Source: Edaphochlamys debaryana
Taxonomy: Eukaryota > Chlorophyta > Chlorophyceae > Chlamydomonadales
DNA: 64,000 bases
Assembly (NCBI GenBank): GCA_016858145.1
Contig: JAEHOE010000016.1
Coordinates: 496,001 to 560,000 of the forward strand
Direction: 5' to 3'
Shown: positions 24,541 to 37,461 of the stretch, piece by piece
How the letters are laid out: each line of letters opens with the position of its first letter
Position numbering within the stretch: position 1 is the first letter of the stretch
Translations under genes and position numbers: made by a program
The notes under the pieces: model-generated
What the model was told of the DNA's origin: nothing
Database searches by the model: none
What the model saw: only the letters and a program-made list of their open reading frames with translations

Positions 24541-26022
24541 GTTGTCGCAACGTCGACCGAACAAGCGGCCAGCGGCTCAGTAGCAGTAAGTGCGATGTAC
24601 TTGATCCATATATGATACATTTCACGCACACATTAGCCCGCGAGACCGCACACGCCACGGCATAACCCGCCTTGGCACCCCGCCGCCACCTGTCGGTACT
24701 CGCTCCCCCTTCTCCTCTAGAACCCCGCGCTTCGTGCTTCATGCCCCGCACCCCCTTCGACACACACAAATACGCATGAAAATGACCACCGCGGTTCCCT
24801 CCTCCGGCCCCAGCTATCCCGCCGAGCGACGCCGCTCACTTACAATCCCCCTCAGCCGCCTCAGCCCACCACCGTCGTGGTCATTGCACGGTGATTTAGG
24901 GGTCTGTGCGCGGGTGCCACCGGTGCAGCAATAAACGCCACCCTCGGAAAAGGAGGCGATAGCACACTAGAGAAGGGTGCCTGACAATCCTAGATCTGCC
25001 TTCTAACACGCATCTGTCTACCGGTGCGTGATGCGGGGCCCACGGTCCAGACCCCGATGCCCAAACCTGCCTGTGGCCCCACCGATGGTTGGTTGACTCA
25101 GCTGCGTGCCTGGACGCCCCCACCCCCACCAGCCTGTGTACTGGCACTCTCCAGACCTGCCCAGCAGCACAGGTCACTGACCTGGTAGCAGCAGCGGCAG
25201 CGCATGCATCAACCGTACCGACCGGTAGAGCAGACCCAACCGATTGCGTCATCGCCAGCCCACCAGCGTCTCCAGCACCAGCCTCTGCCGCTAGCGGGCA
25301 GCGGAGGCTGGGGCGGGGGGCAGGAGGGAGGAGGGAGGAGGTGAGGGCACGGCGGAGGGGATGTGTGTGGGGGGACCAGGGCGAGGAGGGACCGATGTCC
25401 CGACACCCCCTCAGACATTTTCACGACCACCAGGCAGCGACCACCTCGTTAGCATGGCCCCATCAGTGACGAACTGTCGCAAATGGCTGAACTGCTGGAA
25501 GAGGTTTGAGGTACAGGTTAGGCGCCGACATCAGGTCCCAAAGTGAGGACGAAATGTATGGCCGACTAGGCCGACACAGTTACAAACTGACATTAACACA
25601 CATTGATTCGCGTCTGATATTTCAACATGCACGTACTGCTCCAGTCTGAAACCAGCTCAAACGCAACTGGCGTACGATTTGACGACGGGACGTGCCCCCA
25701 CGAACCCATGCAGAGGAAAAAGGAAAGTGACTGCAACAAGGTTGCCTCAGGACAGGGAAAAGATGTGCGTGCGTGCCGCAATGAATCACTGCGCACCGGG
25801 CGCCGGGCAGCGGCACAACCCCTGTCTCGCACACCCCCCCGGCCTTTCGGACGCTAGGCCTTGGGGGGGATAATGCATAGCTGGCTCTTAGGAGCCTGCG
25901 AACGGGCAGCGGGAAGGCGTACGGCGGCATGCGGTATGCGGTAAAACATAAAGCGGGGGCAAGCCCGACGCATTGTACACACCGTTAAGGCCAGCGCAAG
26001 CATAAGCTTAGGTGCTGGCAAC
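24541..26022. promoter_or_regulatory. Intergenic region between divergent kinase and M60-like genes
   Basis: About 1.5 kb that must contain both upstream regions. It includes a purine-rich GGGAGGAGGGAGGAGG-like stretch near 25320-25345. No exon, RNA gene or mobile element could be supported. Confidence 0.5.
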
Positions 26023-29000
26023 ATGGCTGCTGTGAAACAGCTCCTCGCGGTGACTCTAGGCTTAATGTGGATGTCGACAACATCGGCGCTCTGGCCTGCA
26101 GCGTTTAACGCCACTGCGAATGCCCTACTGCAAGACATCAGTGGACCTTATGAGGTTGCAGGCTGGTGAGGAAGCAGACGGGCGTGCGTGCGTGTGGGGG
26201 GGCGGCCGGGGTCGCCCGACCGCTGAGCCGTCGCTCGCATGCGTCTTGCGTCTGACAGACCGCCAGCCTGCCGACTGCGACCTAGAATGATCGGTATGCT
26301 TGCGGAAAACACATAGGTCGGTGTAACCGGGTCGGTGCTTGTGTCGGCCCTTGTCGGCCACGCTACGTCGCGGCCCCCCGTCGTCGCCCACAGACCTACC
26401 GTGCCTTGCCCCCTTCTTGACCCCAATTCGCTCCAAGTCTCTAGTTTTCCTCTTCATATACGCCACTCACTTGGGCAACCTGTCGATCCACTGCTGACCC
26501 GCGATCGCCTGGTTCCGGCCCCTCCCTCGCTCTGCCTTCTCCCTGCTCCACCCACGCACAGGACCCCCGGTGCCTTCGCGCTCTGGTCGCGCGATGCCTT
26601 CCCCCTCGTTCTGTCCGCCTCGGGCGAGCACCCGACTGTTGTGGCTGCGGCGCCCAGCGCGGGCCCCCGCGTGATGGCGTTTGCACACGAGGCTATGGTC
26701 GCAGGTGGGCAGGGGTGGGCGGGTGCGTGGGCTCCCCCGGTGAGAGGAAGGTGTGGGCGGGTGGGCGGGTGCACGGGGAGTACGTTCTTCACCACCCAAG
26801 CGGCTCGCGCTCGTGCACTGAGCACCGTGCGGGGGCATCGGTATACCACCCGTGGTACCGCTGCCACCACATGCACGTAGTTGCATGTCGTACTGGTGCG
26901 TGGCACCTCACACCCTGCAATCCCCTTCCCCTTTCCGCCCCCTGCCCCTCGCCTGCCGCCTCCCATCAGACGCGGTGCAGGACCCCGCCGACTTTGACCC
27001 CTCTGCCCGCACCAACATCGACCTCCTGGTCGTCAACGCCCTGCGGTGGCTCGCGTGGGACCGCACCGGGCTGAGGGTGGGCTACATCGTAACCGACCCC
27101 AACAGGTATGGCCCATGCGCAATGCGTGGCCGGTCAGAGGCGTACCTTTCGCTTGAGGGGTGCTCACGTGTGACGGGGTTCGGCGTGGTTCGCTCGGGCG
27201 TGCCACAACTAACGGCGCGTTTGACCAGGGTTCGCCCGAGCCCCCTGGGGTCCACGCGAACCCCGTGCGAGCCCCGGAGCGCATGTGAACACCCCCTTAG
27301 GCATGAACCCTCGTTGAACCGTCAGGCGAGCTGCGGACTCCCGCCCCTTCAAGCAAACTTGGTTCCAACAACTTGCTGTACCCGCCCTCTCGCACTGTGC
27401 CCCGCAGATGGGCCGCCACCGGCGCCCGCCTCAAGACCGCCCTCATGACGCTGACCCCCGAGCTGCCCTCCAACTGGGCGGCCCTCACCTTCGCCACCTT
27501 CCCCGCCGCCAGCGCCAGCATTGACGTGCTGATTGTGGACACGTAAGCAACGGGGGGGCGGTGCTGTGGGCGAGACGGGCTGTGTGCAGAAGGTCTTAAG
27601 TCGACAGGAGGTTTGGCGAGGGCTTGGCATTGAGCGAGCCCCATGAGGGCACCGAGCCTCGAGCCCACCTGCCTTGTCCCCCACCTTCAATCATCCATCC
27701 CTCAGGTATCAGTACAGCATGACGTCTGGCCAGGCTAATGCCGTGCTAAACTGGTTGAGGGGGCCCAAGAGGGGCATGCTGGTGGCGGGTGAGCTCTTGG
27801 GTGCTGGGGTTGGGCGGGGCATAGATTGAAGGCTCGTGACGTGTGGGTTGGTGGCTGGGTCCCTGAGCGGGGGGCCGGGTGGGGGCTGAGTGGTCGGCGC
27901 GGGCGGGTATGAATTTGGCGTCCGTGCATTATTGTTACACGCCGGCTTTGCGTCAACATTGTGCCCGCCGCCCTTGCATCGCATGCAGGCCATGCCTGGA
28001 ACTGGGGCTTCTCGAACGCCAACGCAAACATCTTCACGCAACTGCCCATCAACCAGGTGGGTATTCAGCAACCTGGTGCCCATCAGCGCGGCAATGCGTT
28101 TGGAATCGCAGAACGGAAGGGCGTAGGGGTGACGTTGGGTAGGTGGGTCAAGCACGAATGGAGCGGGAGGGATGCACGTACACAGAAACCGCCGACGTTC
28201 AGCCCGCGTACCGGTAACCCAGCAGCCTCGCCCAGCAGTGCTGGACCGACCGTGATGCCATTCGTCCGGCCGCCCACAGCTGCTTTGGCCCTACGGTATC
28301 GTCCTCACCAAGGCCTACGACTTTCAGTTCCAGGTGGGTGATGGGGGATAGTTCCGTACCTCACAAGTGACACCGGCACCGTGCAGGCCTGGCGGCCCTA
28401 CTCGCTTGAAGCCGGGGCGGGGGAATTACTGCATTATATGCCGGTCACCTGCTGCTGCGTGAGGGTCTGGATCGCCTCAATCAGCCCTCTGGCCCTCATC
28501 CCGCTCCAACCTAACGCAGGATGCGAGCGCGGAGGCACGCCAGAGGTACCCCTTCTTCAGCGGCCTGACGGCAGCGGTAGGCACGCAGCCGGGGTGTTGC
28601 TTGAGGGGCGGGGCGGGCCGGGCGGGGTTCAGGCGAAGGTGTGGATGGCGGAGGTAGGGGAGGAGACACAGCAGTGGCGCCGGCGCTCGCTGATAACCCG
28701 CGCGCCCCCCTTGCTTCTGTTTGCCTATCTGCCAAAACCTCTCCAGATGACACTCTTCGAGCAGCTGTCGGGGGACGCCCACTTCCCCGCCCTGACCCCC
28801 GAGCAGAAGACCGCGGGTGGGTAGAAGGCTCGCTCGGCGGGGAGACACAGGGTCGGGCTGTACCTGTGCTCATGCAAGGCTTGCGTGCTTGCATGTGGGG
28901 TGGCACTTGCTCTCAAGCAAGCCCGGACGACTCGGCCATGCCAGTCGGCCGCCCCACCGCTTCCTATCCCGCCGCCTCGCCTGCCTCCCTCGTCGCAGTC

Positions 29001-32000
29001 TACCACGGCATCTACAAGTTCCTGGCGGTGCTGCCCCGCCGCACCGACGTCAACGTCGCCACCATGCTCGGCCAGGTGCGGGGGCGGGGGCGTGGCGGCT
29101 TGAGTTTAGGTGCGCGGGCTGAAAGGCTATGCAGCGGGAAGCAACCCTTACAAGGATGAAACCAGGTTGCGCATGCATGCACAAGGATCGATGCGAGGTA
29201 ACCGTACGTGTGCAATGCTGCTGATCCGGCGGATCATCTGGATGGCCCTACCTCATCCGTCATCCCTCAGATCTACGCCTATCTGGACATTGCCCAGCTG
29301 TCCTGGCCCGGGTGGTCGAGCTACGCACCGGCCGGCGCTCCCACCCCCCCCTGGAACGCCCTCAACCTCACCGGTGCCATCAACGACCCGCTGACGGCGG
29401 CGCGCGCTATGTACAAAGTGCAACAGGCGAGTACAGCTGGCTGGGACGGACTAGCGTAGATCGATAGTAGATATCCAGGACAAAGCGCGCGCCCCCCAAT
29501 CGGGGCCACGCGAAGTGTGGATGACATGCGCTCATACACACCCTAACCTAGCTTCCAGTGCCTGTTTGTTTCTTGCCCCATGTCTGTGCCACCGCTCAAC
29601 GTCGCTCATCACCCGGGTCCGCAGAACGCCATCATGAGCCGTGCCACCCAGAGGACCGTACTGCGCAAGTACGGCATGTCTAAGTTCTACCTCTGGGGGC
29701 CGTTCGTGTGGCCCATCGCTTTCTCCGAGTGGAACGAGGTCCTGGGACTGGCTTCAGTGCCCCTGACCGGTGGACGCGTGGTGGCGTTTGGGCACAACAG
29801 TGTCATTACTGGTGGGTTGGGGGGCTCCCTGCCTGCAAGGGAAGGCTGGAGGTAAGGGGCCACCAGCAGGACTGGTGCAGTGAGAGCGGCCATGAGAGAG
29901 GCCTTCCCCCCTCTCGCGTATGCGCCTGAATACAAGCGTCTTCAGGTTATGCATGACATCAGCCCCCGCCCCGGTTATACGTGCGGCACTGCCACCGCAG
30001 ACTACAAGTACCCCCCTCCGAGGACCGGCGAGGGCACGGACATGCTGGTGATCAACTCCTTCCGATGGCTGGGCTGGGGCCAGGCCAACATCAGGATCTG
30101 TACGGCAGATGAATCGAAGCGGGGTGTGCTGCAGAAGATCGCATTGGTGAGTGCGAGCGGAAGAGCCTGGTAGACGGGGATGTCTGATCTTGCAAACCGT
30201 CTGGTTCGACCGCCGTACGTACGGCACGCGTGCCCTCCACCTCGCCCCGCTCCCCTCCCTCCCCAGGGCGTCACGACCTCGACCACCCCCTCCACCGTCG
30301 TAGATACGCGCCTCATCACCCTTGATACCCTATCCGCCGGCGCCTGCGAGATCCTGTACCTCGACACGTGAGTTCTGCCCTGGGACCGCAGGCGCGGAGA
30401 TGTTAACACACGAACCGCAGCAGCAGACTCGGCCGTCACATAACAAACTGTACCCTTAAGCACGCTGCGGTCTCCCCCCTCCACCCCCCCATGCACGCCC
30501 ACAGGAGTGCGGCCCTCACTCCCGCCCGCATTAACCTCATCAAGAGCTTCCTGAGGGCCCCACGCAAGGGCCTCATGGTGGCTGGTGCGTGCGTGGTCGG
30601 TTGGTTAGTATTGACTAATGAGCTGAGCTGCGGAGGACGGTTAGGCGTGGCTGCCGTACTTATCCATCGGAGGGACCGTACAATCCGCTCGACAGCAGGT
30701 TCCCGTACATCTAGTGATGATGACGCGAGCCGACGCCCAGTGCCTGATCTGCCTTAATTGCGAAGGTCGCTCGAGTGAAGTGGCCTCTGCCCCCGATACC
30801 CTGCAGGCCAGGTCGGGAGCTACCTCGACCGGTACAGCCCCCTCAACAAACCCCTGACCACGGCACCCATCAACCGGGTGTGTACGACCGCGGGCATGAC
30901 CTGTGCCTCTGTTTACGTCACTGTACGGCACTGTACGGCAGGGACACACAGGGTCCACCGCATCACGCCGTACCGTAGCTCGTAACCACATCCCGATCAT
31001 GACGTCCGTGGCCCTCGCCCCCCGCCCGCTGCCCGCAGCTGTTGTGGGATCTGGGCTTCTTCGCTGTGGCTTCCCAGTACTCAAACGGGCCGCAGGTGAG
31101 GATGCGGGGCCCAGCGCTTTCAACGAGGCAGCAAGCTAGCCCATGACAAGGAAACTTCTTATGTGCCTTGCTTGATGTTTCCCCTCATCCCCCCCAGCCC
31201 GCGCCGCTCCTTGCTGAAGTTCTCAACGGCACGTGGCTGTACTACAACCTCTGGTTCTCTGCGGTGGGTTGGTTTGGGGGGCCTCTCCTAAAGCATTTGA
31301 AGCCCCTGCTGACCCCCGATTCGTTCCCGACTGTTTCTCTCCCCTTCCTTTCCGACTGCTGCGTGCGTGCTGCAGATGGAACTCATCCAGAACAAGTACG
31401 GCGGCGGTACCCCCATTCCCTCTGCCAGATATGAGCTGAGTGAGTCATGCATGCTAGGCTGGACCTGCTGTTTTATTTGTTCTAGGCGTGTTCCTGAGGG
31501 ACTCGCTCGTCATGCGTCCCGAACGAAGGGAAGCTCTATGGACGCGCTCATGATCAAGCGTCCCGAAGGGAAGCTCTATTCCCGGCCTCGACGCAACTCA
31601 CACGTACCGTGTGCCCCTGCCGCCCCCTCACTGCAGTCAGCAACCAGCTGAGCTACTTCATCAACACCCTGCCCGCCTCGACCGACCCCGCCGCCGCGCC
31701 TTTCGCTCTGGGCCCGATGTTCGCCACGCTCAAGGCGGCCCGGCGCCCCGCAACCGCACTCATGAATCCGCCTAGCGATGACGATTGGTTCTACTCCGCC
31801 AACGTCTTCTCCGCAAGCACAGGCCATCCGTCTGAGTTTATTGATGTGAGGCGGGCGGGGATGGAAGGAGGGAGGAAACGAATGGTTGTCAGGACAGGGC
31901 GGGATTCCTAATGACTAATCACAGGCCTCCGGCCAATAGAACCTTCTACCTTTGCCCTAAACTCTTCGCCCTCGACGTACGGCAGATCTTCATGGACGCA

Positions 32001-35000
32001 TGGGCCGTCCGTCATAACGACATAGGAGATCCAGCGTGGGTGCACGTGCGGGCGGGGACTGGGTAGACAGGGGCGGGCGGGGCTAGAGCTACCGTTGCAC
32101 GGCGGCCTACTCCTTTCTCTGAACCTCTGCACGACGCCGATCCGTTCCGGCCTGTTCGGCATACCTACCGGTACATGTGGATTGGTACTCAGTCCCTTTG
32201 AATGCCCGATCCATCCCGGCCCTTCTCTCCTTTGCATGTTCCCCTCCCTCAGGCGCCTCTCTCGCTACGCCGCCGCCTTCCCGGGCGTTCCGGGGGCCGG
32301 CGCCACGCTCCGAACCATCGCCATCAGCATCAACGCAACCCACATCCCGATGCCCAAGTGAGACATTGTCTTTTGCATTATCTTTTGCGTTTCGTTCTGC
32401 CAGCTGCATGTGCCACGTGCCAATAACAGTGCCAGGTGCCGGGTGCTCACTCCCTCGAGTTTGTGTTCAGCTTGTGCTCATCTCCTCCCGCCCGCAGCAC
32501 CCAGTTCCGTAGTGCATATGATCCGTTGTGGCGCTCCACTGGCGCCTGGTTCCACCCCACCCCCGGCCAGGCCGCCACCATCACCGTGTCGGCGAACGCG
32601 GTCAACAAGGGGCTCATGGTGCAGGTGCGCAGGGGAATATGGGAGGGGGCGCTGGGGTTTGGACGGGGCGTTGGGGAAAGAAAGGGGCGTGCACATGCAC
32701 GTAATGCGAATGGCTGCTTGCACTCACGGTCAGCAGCAGCCGCCTTTGTTTATATGAACTACGCTGCCCCTCCTTTGTTTTTATGACCTAGCTACCCTTG
32801 TCACGCACCCACAGATCGGCTCCCAGACCGATGACTTGAATGACTACCGGGCCTTCAAGCGGGTCCCGGTCATCTTCAACCGCTTCCCCATCACCTCCAT
32901 CAGCCGGACCATTGCCAAGTGAGGGATGGTGCAGGGGCAGGGGCAGGGCGGGTGGAGGGGCTTGCGGCCGCCGTCTGTGTCTGTGCCCGCGCGGGAGGGG
33001 CATGCAGCAGGGGGCAGCTTTCTCGGCGAGCCTCGCCGGCCTGGAGGCCTCAGCCTTGGGCCTTGCGTCAGGTAGGCGGAGCAGGGGCCGAGGATTAGCG
33101 CGGCTCGCATGTCGAAGCGCCGCTGCGCAACACACCCCAGGGGGTGTTGGGCCAACACGCACCATTGGGCATGCGCATTGGGACTCGCAGCAGCAGAACC
33201 TCCCCCTCGGTTTCACGCACGCTAGCTCCTCACTATCCTCACCGCTCCTCAGGTCCCAGCTCGCTAATACAGCAAAAACCTGCCGCCCGCCAGTGTCAAT
33301 CGTAAAAAAGCCCTCATCACGGTACCCCCCTGTCTCCCTCCCTCCCCCACCCCTCTCTGCGACCCCACCCTCCAGCCCCATGGGCGGCCTCATCTACATC
33401 GTGGTCCCCCCCGGCACCAACCTGGGCGCCGTCACCGTAACGCTTACCAACGTCATCCAGGCGCCGCGTTACGTGGCGGGCAGGACCACGCTGGTGCGGG
33501 GGGCGGGGGAGGGGGGCGCAGGGGTCGATTGCACAGCTAGCAGTACACCACACTCGGGGAAATAAGGCTAGGTTGTGTTGTGAATTAGCCAAAGCCTCGT
33601 CAAGTTATCAACTCGTTGAGTGACTGCTGGCTGGTCAGCAGCGGCGGGCAGGCCTGCAGGTAGCATTGGATGGCTGGATCAAGTGATGAGGGCACATTCC
33701 ACGGGCCTCCTTGCTTGCTCCTGTACCTGTCCTCCATCCGCTCCATCCGTCCCCAAACCCTACCCCAACCCTGTCCCGACGTGCCCCCACCTGCCCCAGG
33801 CCCAATGGAATGCCATGAAGGCAGTGCCTGTGCCCGCCCCCTGGACCGAGTTCGAGTCCCGAACCCTCATCCTGCAAGTCCCCACAAAGGCAAGCCAGGG
33901 CTGCGGGGTGACAAATTGAGCTGCACGCAGTTGGTTTATTCGGAGGGACTCCCTCCCTGGTTTGCCCTCCTGGAACCGTATTCCATCCTCTCGCCGCTCC
34001 CCTTCTTTTCTCTCCCGGCAGAACGCCAAGACCGTTGCTGACCCGGCGGCGCTGATGGCTCACTGGGACAAGGTGAGCGTGGGGTACACAGGGAGGGGCC
34101 GGCTATGGCGTTGGCCGGTAGCCTCCTCCTGTTCGTCAAGGGCGGGTCCGTGGGCGCAGGAATTGACCCGTTGCGGCCGTCGGGAGCTAGGAACTGCTTC
34201 CTGGTGTCATCGATCTGCTGCGCTGCACCATGCATGGAGTGATCCAGCCACGAGCTGATCAACTTCATAACCGTACCAACTGCTGTACGGCAGGTGCTGG
34301 ACTCCATGGCGTGGCTCTCCAACATGACCCGCACCAGAGCCGGTGAGAGCTAGCTAGCCAGGGAGGTGGTGGGGAAAGCGAATGCCCGGCGGAGTGAACG
34401 ACTAACCTCCTGCGTGTCGTGTCACGCGGGTCATTCCCAAGCACACGCACTGCACTGCGGATCGGGTGGGGCCGTCGTCATCTGGATGGGTGAATGGGGT
34501 GTAGGGATAAAATCTGTTCAAGGCGGCCGGGCCCGAACATCTGGCCATACCGACAATACTAGCCGTGATTGCAGCCCGCAGAGCCGGAGCTCTCACATTT
34601 TACCCTGATCTTGTCCCGGTTCCCCGTATTCCCCGCCCCCGCCCTCGCCCGATTCAGAGCGTTTTACGGTTGACGCTGACATTACGAACGGGTGGATGCA
34701 CGCCGGGTATCCCATCGAGGTAGGTGGGGGCCCAAAGACGCGGGGGAAAGGGGGCCCCAGGGTGGATGCAGGGGAGGTTCAGGGCGGATGAACGTCCTGT
34801 GTCTCCGTGCTGACGCGCTGAAGTGCTGGCGCGTGGCATTGCGCCCTTGCCGATCCTCAGGGCTTCGTCGTTCCCTCTGTGCTCAATGAGCTTCTCAACA
34901 CAACCTGGCTCCAGGTAAGCGGTAGGGGCTTGCCTCTGGGCCTTCAGCCCCGGCGGATTGGCACCAGCGGGAGGGCATGCTGGACCGCCGCTCGCTGGTC

Positions 35001-37461
35001 TTCAGTAGATCTACGTGGGTTAAGATTGACTCGCTCCTGGATCCAGCCATGACCACGCCTTTCCCTCCCCGCCCGCCCTCTTGATACGCTTGATGCGCTC
35101 CGCCCCGGCCTCCAACGCACCCATGCGCATCGTTGGCAGACCTATGGCGCCTGGGGGTGAGTCGCTAGGGGCATGGGGACGACAGGGCTGACATCGGGGC
35201 CGAAAGGGCCATTAGGCATGCATGCGCGCAAACCGGCCCTGCGTCAGGATACTCAGTGTTATCTCTTATCTATAGATGATCACTCCATCCATCGGTCCAT
35301 CTTCATCCTGCCGTATCCTTCCGGCCCCTGCACCCGCCATCAATCCTTTCCCCACCCACCTTCAGTACTCTCCCCGTCACTCCCCGCCGCCACTAGAACC
35401 CGCTTACCCTGCCCCTGCCCCCGCTTCAACATGCGCCCAGGCCCCATCCACCAAGAGCTCGGCGACATGCACCAGCCCCCACTTTGTGCCTAAGCTTTCC
35501 CCACTAAACCCTAAACCCTAAACCCTGCCGACCGCCCAGGCCCTACCACGAGCTCGGCCACCAGCACCAGTGGAACGCCATGGAGTTCACGGGCACCTCG
35601 GAGGCCTCCGTCAACCTCTTCACCATGAACGCACTGGTGCGCGAGTGTGTCAGCGGCGGGAGCCCTGGGCGTGTGGCGCACGTGTGTCAGCGGCAGGAAC
35701 TCCATCCAGGCCTCACTCAACTCACTGAAGCTATGTGTTTCGGATACCGGAAGCTAGATGCACGCTGGGTCATCGATTTGCTGCTCAAATGGTGTCCCTT
35801 GCGTCGATCCGCCCGCAGAACGCCACGGGCATCACGGCCGCCAACAACGACCGCGTGGACCGCAACTGGCTGCTGCCCCTCCGCAGCTGCTACTTCCGGA
35901 ACACACCCAACCCGGCCGACCTGGTCGGTCCTAGTAGCGGGCGGGCGGGCGGGCTGGGGGCTCTGTGAAGCAAACGTGACACGCCGCCGGGGGCAATTTA
36001 TTAGAAGGGCGGGAGAGAGAAGGAAATCTGCCTTGAGGTGACGAACCCGTCCTCACTTGGCCACACTCACCTTCTCGGCCCTACCTTGCCCTTGGCCTGC
36101 CTTGTCGCCCCGGCCCCTTTATTGATTACACGCGGCGGCCTTACCGTAACGCGCTCTTTGATTACCCGCGATTGGTTGCAAACCCGGTCCTCCCTGGCTG
36201 CCCCCCGTCCCCCACGCACCCCACCTGCCTCCAGGCCGGCCGTACGGCACCCAACTGGGGGTTTGAGTGGGGCACATGGGTGGGCCTCGACCTGATGCTG
36301 CAGCTCCAGGTGTGTCCTGGTTTCGGAGCCGCCGGCCGCCGGCCCCAGGGCAGGGGACGGCGGGAGGAAGGAAACTAAAGGGGGGCCTTCTTGGGATTGG
36401 GCCGCTGGCAAGACGGGGTGCGGTAATGAGCCTGGTGGCTGGTGGGTTCAGGGGCCGGGGCCTGGGCAAGGAAGGCAGCAGCGGTCGTCGTCAGAGGCAT
36501 GCTACTCCACCCAAGGCGTGCGGTCGGATGCAGGGCAGCACGCAAGTGGAGGGGCTCCAAGGGTTCCAGGAGTCGGACTCCAACGCTCCGTCGGAGGGCA
36601 AGCCCTAATACAGAACCGGCAGCTCGACCGCTCTCTGGGCCGCTCCCAGCCCCCCTCAACTCTTGGTTCCCTCCCCTGCCCCACCCCGCAGGAGAACTTT
36701 GGCGGCTGGAACTTTTACCGGCGCGTGTTTGCCGACTACGTCTCGTCCAACAAAGCCTTTGGCTGGGTGCGTGGGGAAGCTGATGATGACGACGCGAGGG
36801 AGACTGCTGCGTGCGGGCCGGAGCGAGCGGGCCGCAGCCGCGCCCAGTAATGTCGTGTGTACAGCTGTTGACCAGCCGTACACCAGCCGTACACCAGCCG
36901 TACACTAGTATGGGTGGCCAGGAATGAAGTGAGCTTGGATCGTAGTGTCTGTACATGCCACCGCAACCCCCGCCTTGTCGTCCCGGCATTCCACCCCAAA
37001 CACAGGGCGACGACGTCGACCGTGCTCAGTACTACATTCTCACCACCTCCAGGCTTGCCAGTGAGCGGGGATCCCTGATATGCGGGGGAAAGGGGCGGGG
37101 CGGGGCAGGCGGTATGGGGCAGGGCAGAGGGAGAGGGACTCAGGGCGCAGGACTGCAGGACATACAACCGCAGACAGTCATACCACACGCCCTCCCCCCT
37201 CATCTCCCACTTGAATGCAGCCCTTCCCCTACGCTAGTTCATTCCCTCCTCAATGCCTCCCCTTTACCCCTCGCCAACCCCCTAGATTACAACCTGGTGC
37301 CGTTCTTTGAGATCTGGGGATTCCCAATCACCGCCGCCACCCGCACCGCCGCCGCTGCCTACCCCGAGTGGACCGCCAACCCCATGCTAACGTGGCGTCC
37401 CTCCGCAACGGACCCCAGCTGTGTGGGCAACATGGGACGCCGCCGCCTGGCAAGCCAGTAG
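26023..37461 (+). CDS. Secreted M60-like (TCAF/enhancin-type) metallopeptidase-domain protein with duplicated N-terminal domain
   Basis: Exons: 26023-26165, 26562-26704, 26970-27105, 27408-27542, 27706-27788, 27989-28056, 28280-28333, 28520-28576, 28747-28816, 28999-29075, 29271-29426, 29625-29811 (or 29851), about 29946 (or 29963)-30146, 30267-30367, 30505-30584, 30807-30877, 31039-31095, 31198-31263, 31376-31439, 31637-31845, 31986-32035, 32253-32357, 32498-32624, 32815-32918, 33376-33493, 33800-33889, 34022-34072, 34294-34342, 34658-34719, 34861-34914, 35140-35156, 35540-35636, 35819-35923, 36235-36309, 36692-36766, 37006-37060, 37286-37461. About 1,190 residues. A signal peptide (QLLAVTLGLMWMSTTSA) is followed by two copies of a TCAF/M60 accessory domain, with paired motifs such as VMAFAHEAMVAG/VVAFGHNSVITG, LLVVNALRWLAW/MLVINSFRWLGW and GMLVAG/GLMVAG. 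The M60 part shows GGLIYIVVPPG, then PYHELGHQHQW (HExxH zinc site) and EASVNLF (likely third-ligand Glu). Family members cleave glycoproteins; the substrate here is unknown. Introns after 29426 and 33889 have GC donors. Only the joint near 29812-29963 is unresolved. Confidence 0.85.
31504..31580. repeat. Imperfect ~37-bp tandem duplication in an M60-like gene intron
   Basis: Copies at about 31504-31540 and 31545-31580 share CGTCCCGAA and GGGAAGCTCTAT, preceded by CGCTC..CAT. They differ by a 3-bp indel and a few substitutions. Confidence 0.7.
35503..35526. repeat. Interstitial telomere-like repeat (CCCTAAA)3
   Basis: About three uninterrupted CTAAACC units lie in the long intron just upstream of the exon encoding the HELGH zinc site. 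On the other strand this reads TTTAGGG, the plant and volvocine telomere unit (C. reinhardtii itself uses TTTTAGGG). Confidence 0.85.
36872..36906. repeat. Three tandem copies of an 11-bp unit (CAGCCGTACAC)
   Basis: Three head-to-tail copies lie in the intron between exons 35 and 36 of the M60-like gene. The unit contains the CCGTAC core seen repeatedly elsewhere in the window. Confidence 0.75.

Noticed and set aside
25089..25469. Possible small gene in the kinase/M60-like intergenic region
   Set aside because: There is no homology-like motif and no supporting splice or start context. It may simply be untranscribed GC-rich DNA.
26023..31095. Two separate tandem genes, one per M60 accessory-domain copy
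   Set aside because: No stop codon, polyadenylation motif or new signal peptide lies between the copies, and the phases connect them.
26023..37461. A viral enhancin integration
   Set aside because: The M60-like gene has about 37 exons, a host-like signal peptide and a duplicated accessory domain as in cellular TCAF/M60 proteins. No viral neighbours are present.
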